DNA of 64,000 nucleotides from Rhineura floridana (GCF_030035675.1 NC_084493.1:19259822-19323821), one strand, 5' to 3'. Positions 1 through 10,049 are shown, counted from the first letter of the stretch. Translations and numbers: made by a program. The notes: generated from the sequence alone by a model not told the origin.

Positions 1-95
1 AGAAGCAACATAAATATAAAGATCAATATGAATATTCAGTGTGAAGGATGTCCCATCCGTCTTCAGCCACAAATCCACAGATAGCTGGAGATTCA
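1..95. repeat. Fragment of a hAT-type repeat
   Basis: The stretch resembles positions about 10255-10350 in the same orientation (shared words such as gatcaatatgaatattcag against aatcaatatgaatactgaa, then a shared cccgtctt or ccgtctt block). The second copy lies inside an element with hAT-like ends (10094-10417), so this is probably a truncated relative. Its borders are not visible. Confidence 0.35.
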
Positions 96-164
96 CAAGT
101 ATATACAGTTCGTAGGGTTCCATTCACTCATCTTGTGCTAGTTTGAAATTTGTTATGCTGTGGG

Positions 165-714
165 CAGGGCCGGCGCCAGGCATGCCTGGGCCATTGGGCA
201 GCAGCCTGCCTCGGGCCTGCGGTACTGGAGCACAACAATTTGCATGTCCCACCTACCACTATTGCTCCTGTAAATGACATGCGCTGTGTGTGCATGCCTG
301 CCATCAACCAAGATGGCAGTGGGGCGTCAGCCCCTTAGGGAAGCCTCTGCTGCCATCTTACTTGATGGCAGCCATGTGTGTGCTGTGCACGCATACCTAT
401 CATCAACCAAGATCACAGCAGGGGCATCAGCCCCTTAGGAAAATCTCTGCCGCCATTTTGGTTGATGGCAGGCATGCATGCATGTCATTTACAGGAGTGA
501 TAGACATAGGTGGGGCATACATGGCTCGCATTAACTGTATGGGGGTGGAGGTGCCCGAGAGCTCCCTCTCAGCAATCCACAGCAAGGTCGGAAGCCAATG
601 CTGCCGCAGATTGCAAAACAGGAGCGCTACCCTCCCACCCTAAGAAGGGCCCCCTCTGGGCCACAGGGGCCCTCGACCAGGGCCTGACCTGGCTGCTCCC
701 TGGCGCCAGCCCTG
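165..714. mobile_element. Non-autonomous hAT element, 550 bp
   Basis: The ends are inverted repeats starting CAGGGCCGGCGCCAGG and ending CCTGGCGCCAGCCCTG. They are flanked by a perfect 8-bp direct repeat, gctgtggg, at 157-164 and 715-722. CAG/CTG ends with an 8-bp target duplication define the hAT superfamily. No transposase frame is visible. The interior holds an imperfect duplication of about 100 bp (copies start near 300 and 400, both with catcaaccaagat and cagccccttagg). The perfect duplication suggests a fairly recent insertion. Confidence 0.88.
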
Positions 715-1188
715 GCTGTGGGTGTAGCTGTCCAAGCCGTGGAGAATGTCATGCCCATACAAAAATGCTTTAAATAAATATTTAGTTGTCTAGCTTTGGC
801 AGTTTTTGTTTCAGTTCAAACCAGCTGGTAGGCAGGTGAGTGTGTCCTATTCCCTGATGGGAATCTTACCTTTTTTTGCAAAGCAAATGAAACTGATAGA
901 ATTGGAAGCATGAGGCTGTGCATAGACACAATCTGGAATCTTTGCACCTTGCTAAAAGCCACTTATTTTATAAATAAGCCCAGCAGCGTTGTCAGAAAAT
1001 TGCCGAAATCTCTCCTGCACTTAAAGCCAGCATGATCCAAGCTAAGCCAAGAACAACTTGGTGCCCTTTCCTCTAAATATATCATTTTCTTTAATGCCTA
1101 GTGGGAGAATGTTGTGAAGTTTTCATTTATTTTGAGATTTGAGAGAGAGAGAGAGAGCTTGTGAAATGAATCCCCTTGACATTCTATG
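715..1188. other. Unassigned intergenic stretch
   Basis: AT-rich sequence with no gene that I can support. It contains a short GA microsatellite at about 1139-1158. No recognisable repeat ends were seen. Confidence 0.5.
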
Positions 1189-1196
1189 GTTTATGC

Positions 1197-1333
1197 CAGC
1201 TTTTCCAACTAGTGGGCCACCAGATGTTGTTGGACCACAACTCCCATCAGCCTCAGCCAGCATTGCCAATGGTCAGGAAAGGTGGGAATTGTGGTCCAAC
1301 AACATCTGGTGGCCCACTAGTTGGGAAAGGCTG
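1197..1333. mobile_element. hAT foldback MITE (palindromic, 137 bp)
   Basis: The element is nearly one inverted repeat: a left arm beginning CAGCTTTTCCAACTAGTGGG and a right arm that is its complement, ending CCCACTAGTTGGGAAAGGCTG. It is flanked by the perfect 8-bp duplication gtttatgc (1189-1196 and 1334-1341). This is the best preserved copy of a family seen many times in the window. It has no coding capacity. Confidence 0.9.
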
Positions 1334-1341
1334 GTTTATGC

Positions 1342-2155
1342 CCAGCTGGGTTTGGAAAAGGTGTTAACAGGATTTTTCAGCGTGTTAGGATTGCAAGACT
1401 GGGCACAGAATGAGCCGAAAGGGTGCAGTTTCAATTGTATTGGAAATCAGAATAGAATAAAAGTTAATAATAAATAAAAAAACAAATGTTAATATAAAAA
1501 TAATTTATTTGAATGCTTTTCAAGTATTCACAGTTTTTCACATGCATTATCTAACTGTAATCCGTACATTAGCCCTGTTAAAGGAGGCTGAGAAAGTAAA
1601 TAACTACCCTAAGGCCACTTATGGTGCAATCCAATTTGTAGTTGCGCCAGGCTGGGAGGAGTTGGATGTGGCGGACCTCTGGCTAAGCTGGCAGGCTCCC
1701 AGCACTGCTGGACTCCTTTGGTAGAAGCCCTGCATCCCAACTCAGCCACAGCGCTATCATTATGCTGCCTCTCAGCCGGGGGTCCGCTGGGGATGGGTAG
1801 CTGGTGGAAGCAGGCAGTAGCCCCGAAACAGGCCACTCCAGGAGCATAGTGGGGGGGGGACTTATGCAGGTCCTGTGAGTCCAGATCCGCAGGAAAATTC
1901 CACTGGCAAAATGGTTGGAGGAGGAAAATAATTGCAGTGTTGGTCTATAGGAAGCGCTTACTCCCCAGTAGAGCTATGAGTGGGAGCCGGCTCTTCCCTT
2001 CTTGCTCCCACACGCAGCTCCTGACGGCCTCTGTGTTCAGCTGGGCTGGCAGCTCCCAAGCAGCAAGTGGATGCCTCTGAGCTTCCTGCCGGCTCGTCCT
2101 CTGCTGACACAGACACACACCCCGGCTGGCTTCCCCTCATATGGATTGCTTTGCC
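1342..2155. other. Unassigned intergenic stretch
   Basis: No exon, RNA gene or full repeat could be recognised. The GC-rich part at 1625-2150 has no coding signature, only short spurious frames. It may be an old repeat, since gtgcaatcc at about 1624 resembles the end of the short foldback family found just downstream. Confidence 0.4.
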
Positions 2156-2162
2156 CTGCTGC

Positions 2163-2247
2163 AATCCAATACGTACTTACCTGGGAGTAAGTCCCACTGA
2201 ACCCAGTGGAGCTTGCTTCTGAGCAGGCATTTATTGGATTGCAGCCT
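2163..2247. mobile_element. Short foldback MITE, about 85 bp
   Basis: The sequence begins TGCAATCCAATA and ends TATTGGATTGCA. Between these ends a motif of the type GGGAGTAAGTCCCACTG is mirrored by AGTGGAGCTTGCTTCTGAGC, so the unit folds into a hairpin. A second copy at 2570-2887 is interrupted. Target duplications were not clear, so the superfamily is left open. Confidence 0.6.
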
Positions 2248-2616
2248 TAGTGAGTTTATGGCAGAGGTGAGATTCAAACCAGGGACTTCTTGGTGTTATT
2301 GCTCTGTCACTACACGTTTATCAGCTCTCTCAATGCAAATGCATTGTAAATTGGCCTGATTGATTTGAAGGATGGGGTATAAATCTTGGTAAACTAAAAA
2401 AATAAAATGATCGTTTTTGTATAGCGTAATGAAGGGTTTCATGGTACTTGAAATATACTGGGTGGAAAAAATCAAAAACCTATTTTGAAATTGGGGTGAG
2501 TGAAGAGATGCTTGCATTGCTCTGTCAGTCATGTTCTTCTAGCCAGCAAAGAAATCTGGCCATTTACAGTGCAATCGTTTGCATGTCTACACAAAAGTAA
2601 GCCCTGTTGTGTTCAG

Positions 2617-2800
2617 GGAAGGGCTGTAGCTCAGTGGCAGAGGATCTGCTTTGTATTCAGAAGGTGCCAAGTTCAATCCCTGGCAATTCCAGGTAAGACT
2701 GGAAATGTCCCTGATCAGGACCCCTGGCGAGCCACTGCCAGTGACTCTGGACAGGCCAGTAATCTGACTCTGTATAAGGCAGTTTCTGTTGCTGCTCTGT
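2617..2800 (+). mobile_element. tRNA-derived SINE
   Basis: The head is a tRNA-like region with an A-box (gctgtagctcagtggcag) and a B-box (aagttcaatccctgg). It is followed by the family body (ccaggtaagactggaaatg, gccactgccagtgactctgg) and the end tctgtataaggcagtttctg. At least nine other copies occur in this window. The tRNA-like part is pol III promoter relic, not a tRNA gene. Confidence 0.85.
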
Positions 2801-2811
2801 TTGCTGCATCT

Positions 2812-2855
2812 ATATTCCACCCTTCCTCCTAGAAGGAGCCCAGGGTGGCAGGTTG
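2812..2855 (-). repeat. LINE 3' tail fragment, about 45 bp
   Basis: On the minus strand this reads as the terminal sequence gccaccctgggctccttct followed by aggaagggtggaata. The same tail ends the plus-strand LINE piece near 51420 and was inserted at about 44812-44870. Only the very end of the LINE was copied. Confidence 0.55.
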
Positions 2856-2889
2856 CTCTCAGGTAAGTGGATATAGGATTGCAGCCTTA

Positions 2890-3360
2890 AAAACTGAAGC
2901 GGGGACCTGATCATTTCCCAATTAATTGCATCCATTAATTCAGGAAAATCCAGCCCCTTAAAAGGAAAGTAAGTGAATTAGGGTAGGAAGGGAACTGACG
3001 GAGCTGTATGATGAGTCTTATTATGGACTAGGGAGAGAGTGAAGAGGACATGCCATCCAACTGTTAGGAAGGGTAATCTTGCAATAGTCTTAAGTGTTGC
3101 AAAACCCACAAACATCTGGAGTTACAGTAAGGGAAAGCTCTTGGATGTCTAAGGACGAAAGGGGGGGAATAGATTCTCATTATTTGCTTTGTTAGACCTT
3201 CAGCCGTTGTCGGATCAGATGTCCAGCTAGTCCAGCATTCTGCTTTTACGCTTTTAGTTGGCATCACGGTTGGAGATAGATCAAGACATTCCCCTGGTTG
3301 CTCACCGGCACCATCTGGTCATCAAAAGTATACTTCCACAGAAACCGGAGATAGCTATTG
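2890..3360. other. Unassigned intergenic stretch
   Basis: I see no gene or recognisable repeat ends here. It lies upstream of the KLHL25 coding exon and is most likely part of a KLHL25 5' intron. Confidence 0.4.
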
Positions 3361-3364
3361 TGGA

Positions 3365-3560
3365 CAATACATATTAAAAAATGTTATCCTTCCTTTCCTT
3401 GTAAGAGCTCTGGGTAGCATATAAAATATTCCCTCACCTTTATCCACACAACAACCTTGTAAGGTAGACCAGACTGAGACATTACGACTAGCCAAGGTTG
3501 CCTGGTGAGTTTTGTGGCTGAGGAGGGATTTGAAACTGGGTCTCATCCATCTTAATTCAA
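3365..3560 (-). mobile_element. Second-type tRNA-derived SINE fragment, minus strand
   Basis: Reverse-complemented, the sequence contains gggatttgaa-like and ttacaaggttgttgtgtgga blocks, the pattern of a widespread amniote tRNA-derived SINE (group 'gttcgaatccc ... tcagccacaaa ... ttgttgtgagga'). Related copies lie at 20670-20790 and 36920-37085. The copy is old and truncated. Confidence 0.55.
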
Positions 3561-3570
3561 CCTTCTAATC

Positions 3571-3708
3571 CAGGGGTGGAGAACGTTTGGCTTTCCAGAT
3601 GTTGCTGAACTACAACTCCCATCTTCCCTGGCCATTGGCCATGCTTGCAGGGACTGATGGGAGCTGTAGTCCAGCAACATCTGGAGGGCCAAAGATTCCC
3701 CACACCTG
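3571..3708. mobile_element. hAT foldback MITE, 138 bp
   Basis: The arms begin CAGGGGTGGAGAACG and end TTCCCCACACCTG, with the family core cagatgttgctgaactacaa mirrored by tagtccagcaacatctgg. The flanks are ttctaatc (3563-3570) and ctctaatc (3709-3716), 7 of 8 matching. It lies in the intron upstream of KLHL25 exon 2. Confidence 0.85.
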
Positions 3709-3741
3709 CTCTAATCGCTTCACCCCATTGGGTCTCTATAG

Positions 3742-3879
3742 CAGCCTTTCCCAACCAGTGTGCCTCCAGATGTTGTTGCACCACAACTCTCATCAGCCTC
3801 AGCCAGCATTGCCAATGGGCAGGAAAGATGGGAATTGTAGTCCAGCAACATCTGGAGGCACACTGGTTAGGAAAGGCTG
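3742..3879. mobile_element. hAT foldback MITE, 138 bp
   Basis: The arms begin CAGCCTTTCCCAACCAGTG and end CACTGGTTAGGAAAGGCTG. The flanking 8-mers ctctatag and tgccatag match at 5 of 8 positions, so the insertion is older than the copy at 1197. It ends only about 145 bp before the splice acceptor of the KLHL25 coding exon. Confidence 0.8.
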
Positions 3880-4023
3880 TGCCATAGCCTATTCTCTATT
3901 AATTTTGTCCTGCAGAATGACGTTTGCAAAGGAGGATGTGCGTTGCTGAATTTAGGTTTCTACTCTGTTCATTCTCTGTTATTTATCATCTGAAACTTAG
4001 GATTTGTTTGTTCACTTTTCTGC

Positions 4024-4042
4024 AGATAGCATTCCCGTAGTC
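4024..4042 (+). promoter_or_regulatory. KLHL25: Splice acceptor and 5' UTR of the KLHL25 coding exon
   Basis: A pyrimidine-rich run (gtttgttcacttttctgcag) ends in AG at 4024-4025. The 17 bases 4026-4042 then form the last piece of 5' UTR before the ATG. The non-coding upstream exon and the promoter are not in the window or could not be recognised. Confidence 0.75.
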
Positions 4043-5812
4043 ATGTCGGTCAGTGTCCATGAAAACCGTAAATCCCGGACTAGCACTGGCTCAATGAACA
4101 TCTTGCTGTTTCACAAAGCCTCCCACCCAGACTGTGTCCTGTCACATCTCAACTCCATGAGGAAGCACTGCATGTTCACCGACGTCACCCTCTGGGCTGG
4201 GAATAAATCCTTTCTGTGCCACCGAGCTGTGCTTGCTGCCTCCAGCAGGTACTTTGAAGCCATGTTTAGCAATGGCCTTCGCGAGAGCTTGGGTGACAAG
4301 GTGAATTTCCATGACAGTCTCCACCCAGAGGTGTTGGAGCTGCTGTTGGACTATGCGTACTCATCTAAGATCATAATCAACGAAGAGAATGCAGAGTCCC
4401 TCCTAGAAGCTGGCGACATGTTGCAATTCCATGATGTCCGAGACGCAGCAGCTGAGTTCCTTGAAAAGAACCTGCACCCTTCCAATTGTTTGGGCATGAT
4501 GGTCCTTTCGGATGCTCACCAGTGCAAGAGACTCTATGAGCTCTCATGGAGGATGTGCCTGGTCAACTTTGAGACGGTCCACAGAAATGAAGACTTTAAC
4601 AACCTCTCCAAGGACACACTGCTGGACCTGATTTCCAGTGACGAGCTGGAAATCGAGGATGAGGAGAAGGTCTTCAAGGCGGTTATGCAGTGGGTGAAGT
4701 ACGACTTGGACAAGCGGAAGCCATTCCTCCCAGAGCTGCTGAAGAATGTGCGGCTGGCCTTGCTGCCTTCCAACTGCCTCAAGGAAGCTATGACCTACGA
4801 GGAGCTGATCATGGCAGAGGACCAGAACAAGAAAATCATGGATGAAGCTCTCTGGTGCAAAAAGAAGATCCTGCAGAATGATGGGGTGGTCACTAGTCCC
4901 TGTGCCAGGCCTCGCAAGGCTGGGCACACTTTACTCATCTTAGGAGGGCAGACATTTATGTGTGACAAGGTCTACCAAGTAGACCATAAGGCAAAAGAGA
5001 TCATCCCCAAAGCAGACCTTCCCAGCCCCAGAAAAGAGTTCAGTGCATGCGCCATTGGATGCAAAGTATACATTACTGGAGGGAGAGGCTCTGAAAACGG
5101 CGTGTCCAAGGATGTCTGGGTCTATGACACTGTCAACGAAGAGTGGTCTAAAGCAGCCCCAATGCTTATTGCTCGGTTTGGACATGGCTCAGCTGAATTA
5201 GAAAACTGCCTCTACGTTGTCGGTGGACACACTGCAGTGGCTGGTGTCTTTCCTGCCTCCCCTTCCGTTTCGCTGAAGCAGGTGGAGAAGTATGATCCTG
5301 TTGCCAACAAATGGACCATGGTGGCTCCTCTGAGGGACGGAGTTAGCAACGCAGCGGTCGTAAGCGCGAGACTGAAGCTCTACGTCTTTGGCGGGACCAG
5401 CATTCACCGGGACATGGTGTCCAAAGTCCAGTGCTACGATCCAGTGGAGAACCGGTGGACCATCAAAGCCCAGTGTCCGCAGCCCTGGCGCTACACTGCA
5501 GCCGCTGTCCTGGGTAGCCAGATTTTTATCATGGGTGGAGACACAGAGTACACAGCGGCCTCTGCCTACCGTTTTGATTGTGAAACGGAGCAATGGACGC
5601 GGATTGGGGACATGACGGCCAAGCGGATGTCGTGCCACGCTTTGGCCTCGGGGAACAAGCTTTATGTGGTGGGTGGCTACTTTGGGACACAGAGGTGCAA
5701 AACGCTGGACTGTTATGACCCTACCTCAGACACCTGGAACTGCATCACCACAGTGCCTTACTCTCTCATCCCTACAGCTTTTGTTAGCACTTGGAAACAC
5801 TTACCAGCTTGA
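4043..5812 (+). CDS. KLHL25: Kelch-like protein 25 (CUL3 ubiquitin-ligase adaptor)
   Basis: A single open reading frame of 589 codons plus stop matches KLHL25 (ENC-2) along its whole length, including the start MSVSVHE and the end VSTWKHLPA, and has the usual family length. An in-frame ATG at 4004 was rejected because it lies upstream of the splice acceptor (AG at 4024-4025), so translation starts at 4043. Residues about 46-114 form the BTB domain that binds CUL3 and dimerises (FTDVTLWAG, FLCHRAVLAASSRYF). Residues about 149-250 form BACK (SNCLGMMVLSDAHQC). Residues about 296-585 carry six kelch blades with repeated GG doublets (LLILGGQTF, YVVGGHT, YVFGGTS, FIMGGDTE, YVVGGYF). Known family role: the protein recruits substrates such as hypophosphorylated 4E-BP1 to a CUL3-RBX1 ligase in the cytoplasm. 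The coding region is in one exon and shows no break. The neighbouring gene, AKAP13, is convergent. Confidence 0.97.
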   Translation: MSVSVHENRKSRTSTGSMNILLFHKASHPDCVLSHLNSMRKHCMFTDVTLWAGNKSFLCHRAVLAASSRYFEAMFSNGLRESLGDKVNFHDSLHPEVLELLLDYAYSSKIIINEENAESLLEAGDMLQFHDVRDAAAEFLEKNLHPSNCLGMMVLSDAHQCKRLYELSWRMCLVNFETVHRNEDFNNLSKDTLLDLISSDELEIEDEEKVFKAVMQWVKYDLDKRKPFLPELLKNVRLALLPSNCLKEAMTYEELIMAEDQNKKIMDEALWCKKKILQNDGVVTSPCARPRKAGHTLLILGGQTFMCDKVYQVDHKAKEIIPKADLPSPRKEFSACAIGCKVYITGGRGSENGVSKDVWVYDTVNEEWSKAAPMLIARFGHGSAELENCLYVVGGHTAVAGVFPASPSVSLKQVEKYDPVANKWTMVAPLRDGVSNAAVVSARLKLYVFGGTSIHRDMVSKVQCYDPVENRWTIKAQCPQPWRYTAAAVLGSQIFIMGGDTEYTAASAYRFDCETEQWTRIGDMTAKRMSCHALASGNKLYVVGGYFGTQRCKTLDCYDPTSDTWNCITTVPYSLIPTAFVSTWKHLPA

Positions 5813-6399
5813 CGCACGGTCTGCAAATCAAGAACTGAGGCGCTTGAGGAGATAAGGTAACGTAATGGAAGTTTCTGCTGATGTCTGCAAATTGTTATCT
5901 TGCAGGAGCCTTTACACAAGAACCTCGGCAGCTTACAAATATAAAAGAAGTGACAACCATGTAAAGATGTGTATTTTGATGGCTTCTTTGCTCTTTGTCC
6001 CGTAACAAAATTTTATTTATATAATGTTTTAGTTCAAAAACATTTCTATATTGTTCCACTTTCCAAGGCAATTTGCAATGAGTTATAAAGGAAACAACTG
6101 GTGACTAAAAAGAAAAAGAAAACTGTGCTAAAACCGTTTCCAGCAGAAATGAAAATGCAGCAGATGTTAAAAGCCTAGCTAATTTTTTTGAAGTCTTTGT
6201 CTGGTACCTAAAAGAGGTTAGTGTAGGTGCCAAGTGACCCTCTCTGTGGAGAGAGTCGCCCAAGTAGAGTGCAACAACCAAAATGGTCCTGGTTGCCACC
6301 AGCCTCATTTCAGATGACAGGGGCACCTGGAGGAGGGCCCCAAAGAAGATCATAGTGATTGGGCAGCTTGGTGCAGAGGTAAACACCCCCTTGTGCCCT

Positions 6400-6520
6400 A
6401 ACCTCAATGTTGGGTCTCCATATGTTGTTGGACTACACCTCCCATTATCCCTGACCACTGACTAAACTGGGTGGGGATGTGTATTTGGACAACACATGCC
6501 AGACCCAAGGTTGGAGAACA
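6400..6520. repeat. Old hAT foldback MITE copy
   Basis: The family core is recognisable: atgttgttggactacacctc followed by cattatccctgaccactg. The second arm is reduced (acccaaggttggagaacatc). No target duplication was found. Confidence 0.5.
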
Positions 6521-6529
6521 TCGGAACCA

Positions 6530-6675
6530 GCTGCATCAGGCCAGAAGTCCATCTGGTTCTCACAGTGGCCAACCAGATGCCCATGGGAAGCCCACGAGCA
6601 GGACCCGAGTGAAACACTTGCTTCCTCCACTTGGGATTCCCAGGAACTGGTATTCTGAGACATACTGACAGTGGA
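6530..6675 (-). mobile_element. CR1 LINE 3' fragment, minus strand
   Basis: The plus strand carries the antisense of a common squamate CR1 end: ctggttctcacagtggccaa, then ccagatgcccatgggaagcc and gagcaggacccgagtg. It is a short, 5'-truncated copy. Confidence 0.6.
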
Positions 6676-7382
6676 GGTAAACCCTAGCCATCATGTTTTA
6701 CAGTAGATCTGTAGCAGATAGGCAGTAGGTTTCTAACAATAGCAGCAACTCCCAGCTGCCCTAAATGTATACTGCTGAAAAGAAGAAAAGTGATAACCTC
6801 GAGTGGATTTTCGTGTGGAGGGCACATGAGTGCCATTCAATTCCAGTTCTTAAAATTATGATGCCAGGATATATTTTTTTTAAGTGCATGTATTTTCCAC
6901 CGGTCTTTGGTTGGTGGCTCTCAGAGTTCTAGTTAAAAGAAGGGGGGGGGGGGAAGTATCCCGCCAGCCTGAAGTCTGCCCACCCTTGGTGCAGGGTTTT
7001 AAAGATGAGCACAAGAATGCCAGTCTGCACTCGCCCTCCCTTGAAGGTTATGAAAAAAGGCTCCTCCTCTTCCTCTCCAGTATAGCATGAAGGGCATCCT
7101 TAAACCAGCTTGCACCAATGCCTAGCTTCTCATTAAATTAACATACCTTCCTGAAGAGAAGGAGAAGATGGTCCCAGTAACAAAGCTAGGGTGGGATGAT
7201 CTGTTTGCTTCCTTCAGCGCTGTGCCATTAACTATCTTAGAGGTGCAGCCAGTGAGATGGCAGCTGGTCCTGGGCTGCGGTATGCCAGACTGAAAGCCTG
7301 CCAGTAACCTAGCATGTAACACTAGCCTAGAATGCTCCGTTTTTGTGGTTGGGGGCAGCATTCAAATTTGCTATTTCCTGCT

Positions 7383-7562
7383 GGGGAAAGGCCATAGCTC
7401 TGCTTTGCATGCAGAATGTCCCATGTTTGATCCTCTATGTCGCCAGATAGGGCTGGGAAAGGCTCCCTGCCTAAAACCCTAGGGAATCACTGCCAGTCAG
7501 TGTAGACAACACTGAGCTAGATGGTCCAATGATCTGACTTGGTATAAGGCAGCTTTCTATGT
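7383..7562 (+). mobile_element. tRNA-derived SINE
   Basis: The copy shows a degraded head (ggccatagctctgctttgca, missing part of the A-box), then gccagatagggctgggaaag, the family block ctgccagtcagtgtagacaa and the end tataaggcagctttctatg. It is a diverged member of the family at 2617. Confidence 0.8.
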
Positions 7563-8739
7563 TCCCCTCCCTCTGGCGGTTTCAGATAGTACCACCCGAT
7601 AAGGTAACGGGTGGGAAATCTGTTCTGGCCAGCGGGCCAAATTTGGCAGGACTTCAATTTCTCAGGATTTCAAAGCGCAGCACAGTGCTGTTTGAAAGCT
7701 CTTTTGCTGTCTGCTTGAAAACTGCTGAGGGTCTCAATTGCTTGAAAGCCCTTTTGCAGTCAGGGGGGGTGGGGGAGGAAGGAATTGGGAACCACTGGTT
7801 TAGATGGCTTTGTAACAGCCTGCTCTCCTGTTTGGGGTGCCAGTACAGAGCAATACAACAAAGAGGTCTGTTCTGCCTTGAAGCAGCTATTTATTTCTAT
7901 GGGACTGCCCTGTCTTTTCCCAGCTACAAGCGCCGGTCCTGCCATCATCCATTGCCTCCACCACCACCCCTCCTACTTGCACAGCCGTGCCTGACAGCTT
8001 GAGCATCTAATTAACTGCCGCTTGGCTATTAAGTACTGCTGCAGAATGTGTGAGGAGTCCATCTTTTCTGCAACTTAGGTTACAGGGCTTCCCATAAAGA
8101 GCTGCTTTTGCACCAACGATTAATTTTATATGCCTGCCATGCAGCTGCGTCCAAGTAGCAGAGTCCCAGGCTGCTTGCATCGATGGCAGCAGGTCTTGGG
8201 GATATGTGGCAGGCAAAAGCTGGTGGTTTTCTTTATTCATCTAACAGCTGAGCACTCTTGACAGACAGGGGTTGATGCCAGAAAAGCCGTTTTTAACTAT
8301 GCATGTGTTAGAAGAAGCTCTCATCTGCCAATATTTTTTTGTTTTGCAGTGTTCTTTTCTTTCTGTGTCTGTGGTTTTCAGGGACCTCATTAAATTAAGT
8401 CCCAGAATGAGAGTTCTCCTGACCAGCCTGAAGCCAGCTTTGTTGGGAGACCCTGCCCTAAATAGCTTGGGAATAAAAGATTTTTATGCCTTCACTTGTT
8501 TGGGCCAGATTTTACTTAAAAGGCACTCACTAGATGCTTAAGGCTACCCCACTGGACAGCTTTTTTGGCTTTTTATTATCAAAGCCATGCCCCTTTCTGT
8601 TCTTCAGTTTAAAGACACAAACAGAATTGAAGAATGCAGAGCAATCAAAGTGAAACAGCAGGGAAATCAATGATAAAACATTTGCAAAAATTATATACTT
8701 TCACTTCTTTACTGTGTACATTTAATGGGGCCACATTGT

Positions 8740-8850
8740 GTATATCAGCTGTAGCCCTCCAGTTGTTGTTCTACTCCAGCCCCAGTGAGTGTACGCAGAA
8801 GTCGTGGATGGTGGGAGTTGTAGTCCAACAATGCCCCAAATGGCCCAGAG
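8740..8850. repeat. Degraded hAT foldback MITE
   Basis: Remnants of both arms are visible: ctgtagccctccagttgttg on the left and ggtgggagttgtagtccaac on the right. The ends are lost. Confidence 0.45.
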
Positions 8851-9009
8851 TGGGATGGAATGCATAGCTGTATATGTGCCTCTCTCTCTCCAACTGTCTT
8901 CACTTTTGCACAGGGCAGGGGTTCCGTTTCAAAGCAAAACAGGGTATCCTCTGTGTATGGTCACTTCTCAGAGTCCACTTAGTTGTGAAAAGATATGTAT
9001 CTCCCAAAC

Positions 9010-9195
9010 TATCCTTGCTCAACCTGGTGCCTACCAGATGCTTTGGACTCCAACTCCTTCAGCCCCAGCCAGCATGGCTTGTGGCTGATAAGGATTGAAG
9101 GGCAGATGCACACCGTACATTTAAAGCACATCCAACACACGTTTAGCCCATAGTCCAAAAATATCTGGAGGGCACCAAGTTGGGGAAAGTTTTAT
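9010..9195. mobile_element. hAT foldback MITE carrying an insertion
   Basis: The left arm (cctggtgcctaccagatgct, cagccccagccagcatggct) and the right arm (catagtccaaaaatatctgg, gggcaccaagttggggaaag) belong to the CAG...CTG foldback family. They are separated by about 48 bp (roughly 9101-9148) with accgtacatttaaagcac, the terminal motif of a different foldback family (compare 18867). Confidence 0.6.
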
Positions 9196-9937
9196 TAATG
9201 TTTCAAGATCATATTTGCAGATTTTTTAGGAGGACATTGACTCTCTGGCTCAAGGTTCAGGCTAGCATCCTGAACTGTCTGTGGAAGACATGAGCAGCAA
9301 GCTTCTGGTTGGAAGTTTCTGCTGAACTCTGCTAAAGTTGATGGGTGGGTAAGTGAGTATGTAGAGACCGGCTGGAGTCTTCAAATATGTCATTCCCACT
9401 TCCTTTCTGAATTGGCAAAGGTGTTAGCCTAGCTTTCTCCGTGACGTGTTGGCTTTCTGGGGGCATGGTGCGCTTGTAATACCAGCAAGCATTCACACCT
9501 ATGACTTTTCCTACCTGCAGTAGGAGATGGCACAGTCCATGGAGAGCTGCTGAAATGGTTCCATTTATCAGCATCATTGTTAAGTTCTTCCAGTATCTTT
9601 CAGAGTTAATTGCATTTGCTCACATTTCAGATTCTAACAGGAATGTTGTGTGACACTAATTTATGGTGCAGGCAGTAATTCTGTGGATTAGCCATGATTA
9701 GCAGCTTGAGGGTAAAGCCCAGATAACTCCCTCCAAGCATAGCTCACTGCCCTAGATTTCTGTACCTTAACTGTCCAGTGACCCATAAAAATGGGCTACA
9801 GGTTAAATTGGCTTACCTTCCCCTGACTCTCCTTGTCTCTCCTGTGATGAACTTCAACTGTCTCTTCCATTTACAATAAAACACTTGTTTTTTCTCTCCA
9901 AGCTTTTTTCTATCTAAAAACACAACCAACAATACGC

Positions 9938-10049
9938 TTCACCAGCCTGGCATCCTCTAGATGCTTTGGAGGTGACTACATCTCCCATTGATGGATGCTG
10001 AGAGGAGTTGTAGGCCAGAAGATCTGGAGGCCACGAGGCTGGTGAAGCA
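9938..10049. mobile_element. hAT foldback MITE variant, about 112 bp
   Basis: The arms cttcaccagcctggcatcct and aggccacgaggctggtgaag are near-perfect inverted repeats around ctacatctcccattgatgg. The internal arm is a diverged version of the common family. Confidence 0.65.

Larger units (their letters stand above)
2568..2888. mobile_element. Short foldback MITE split by inserted SINE sequence
   Basis: The left arm (about 2570-2616, with gtgcaatcgtttgcatg) and the right arm (about 2856-2887, with ggtaagtggatataggattgc) match the two halves of the hairpin at 2163-2247. They are pushed apart by about 240 bp holding a tRNA-derived SINE and a short LINE tail. The hairpin is therefore older than the SINE. 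Confidence 0.6.
5813..9900 (+). other. KLHL25: KLHL25 3' UTR region, end not defined
   Basis: Sequence after the stop codon is the 3' UTR for an unknown distance. AATAAA hexamers are present at 8472-8477 and 9875-9880 and either could be used. Old repeats lie inside (hAT foldback remnant about 6400-6520, CR1 tail about 6530-6675, tRNA SINE 7383-7562). The stretch 5813-6400 is repeat-poor. The real 3' end needs transcript data. Confidence 0.4.

Noticed and set aside
2617-2680. A tRNA-like cloverleaf with A and B boxes, and similar ones at 13662 and 15228
   Set aside because: Each is followed by the same body and end, and occurs many times, so they are SINE heads and not functional tRNA genes.
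4004-4042. An upstream in-frame ATG that would lengthen KLHL25 by 13 residues
   Set aside because: A strong splice acceptor ends at 4025, so this ATG is intronic. The family start MSVSVHE at 4043 fits the known 589-residue length.
7559-8002. A 147-codon plus-strand frame downstream of KLHL25
   Set aside because: It starts at a SINE end, has no recognisable domain or splice context, and contains a low-complexity proline run.
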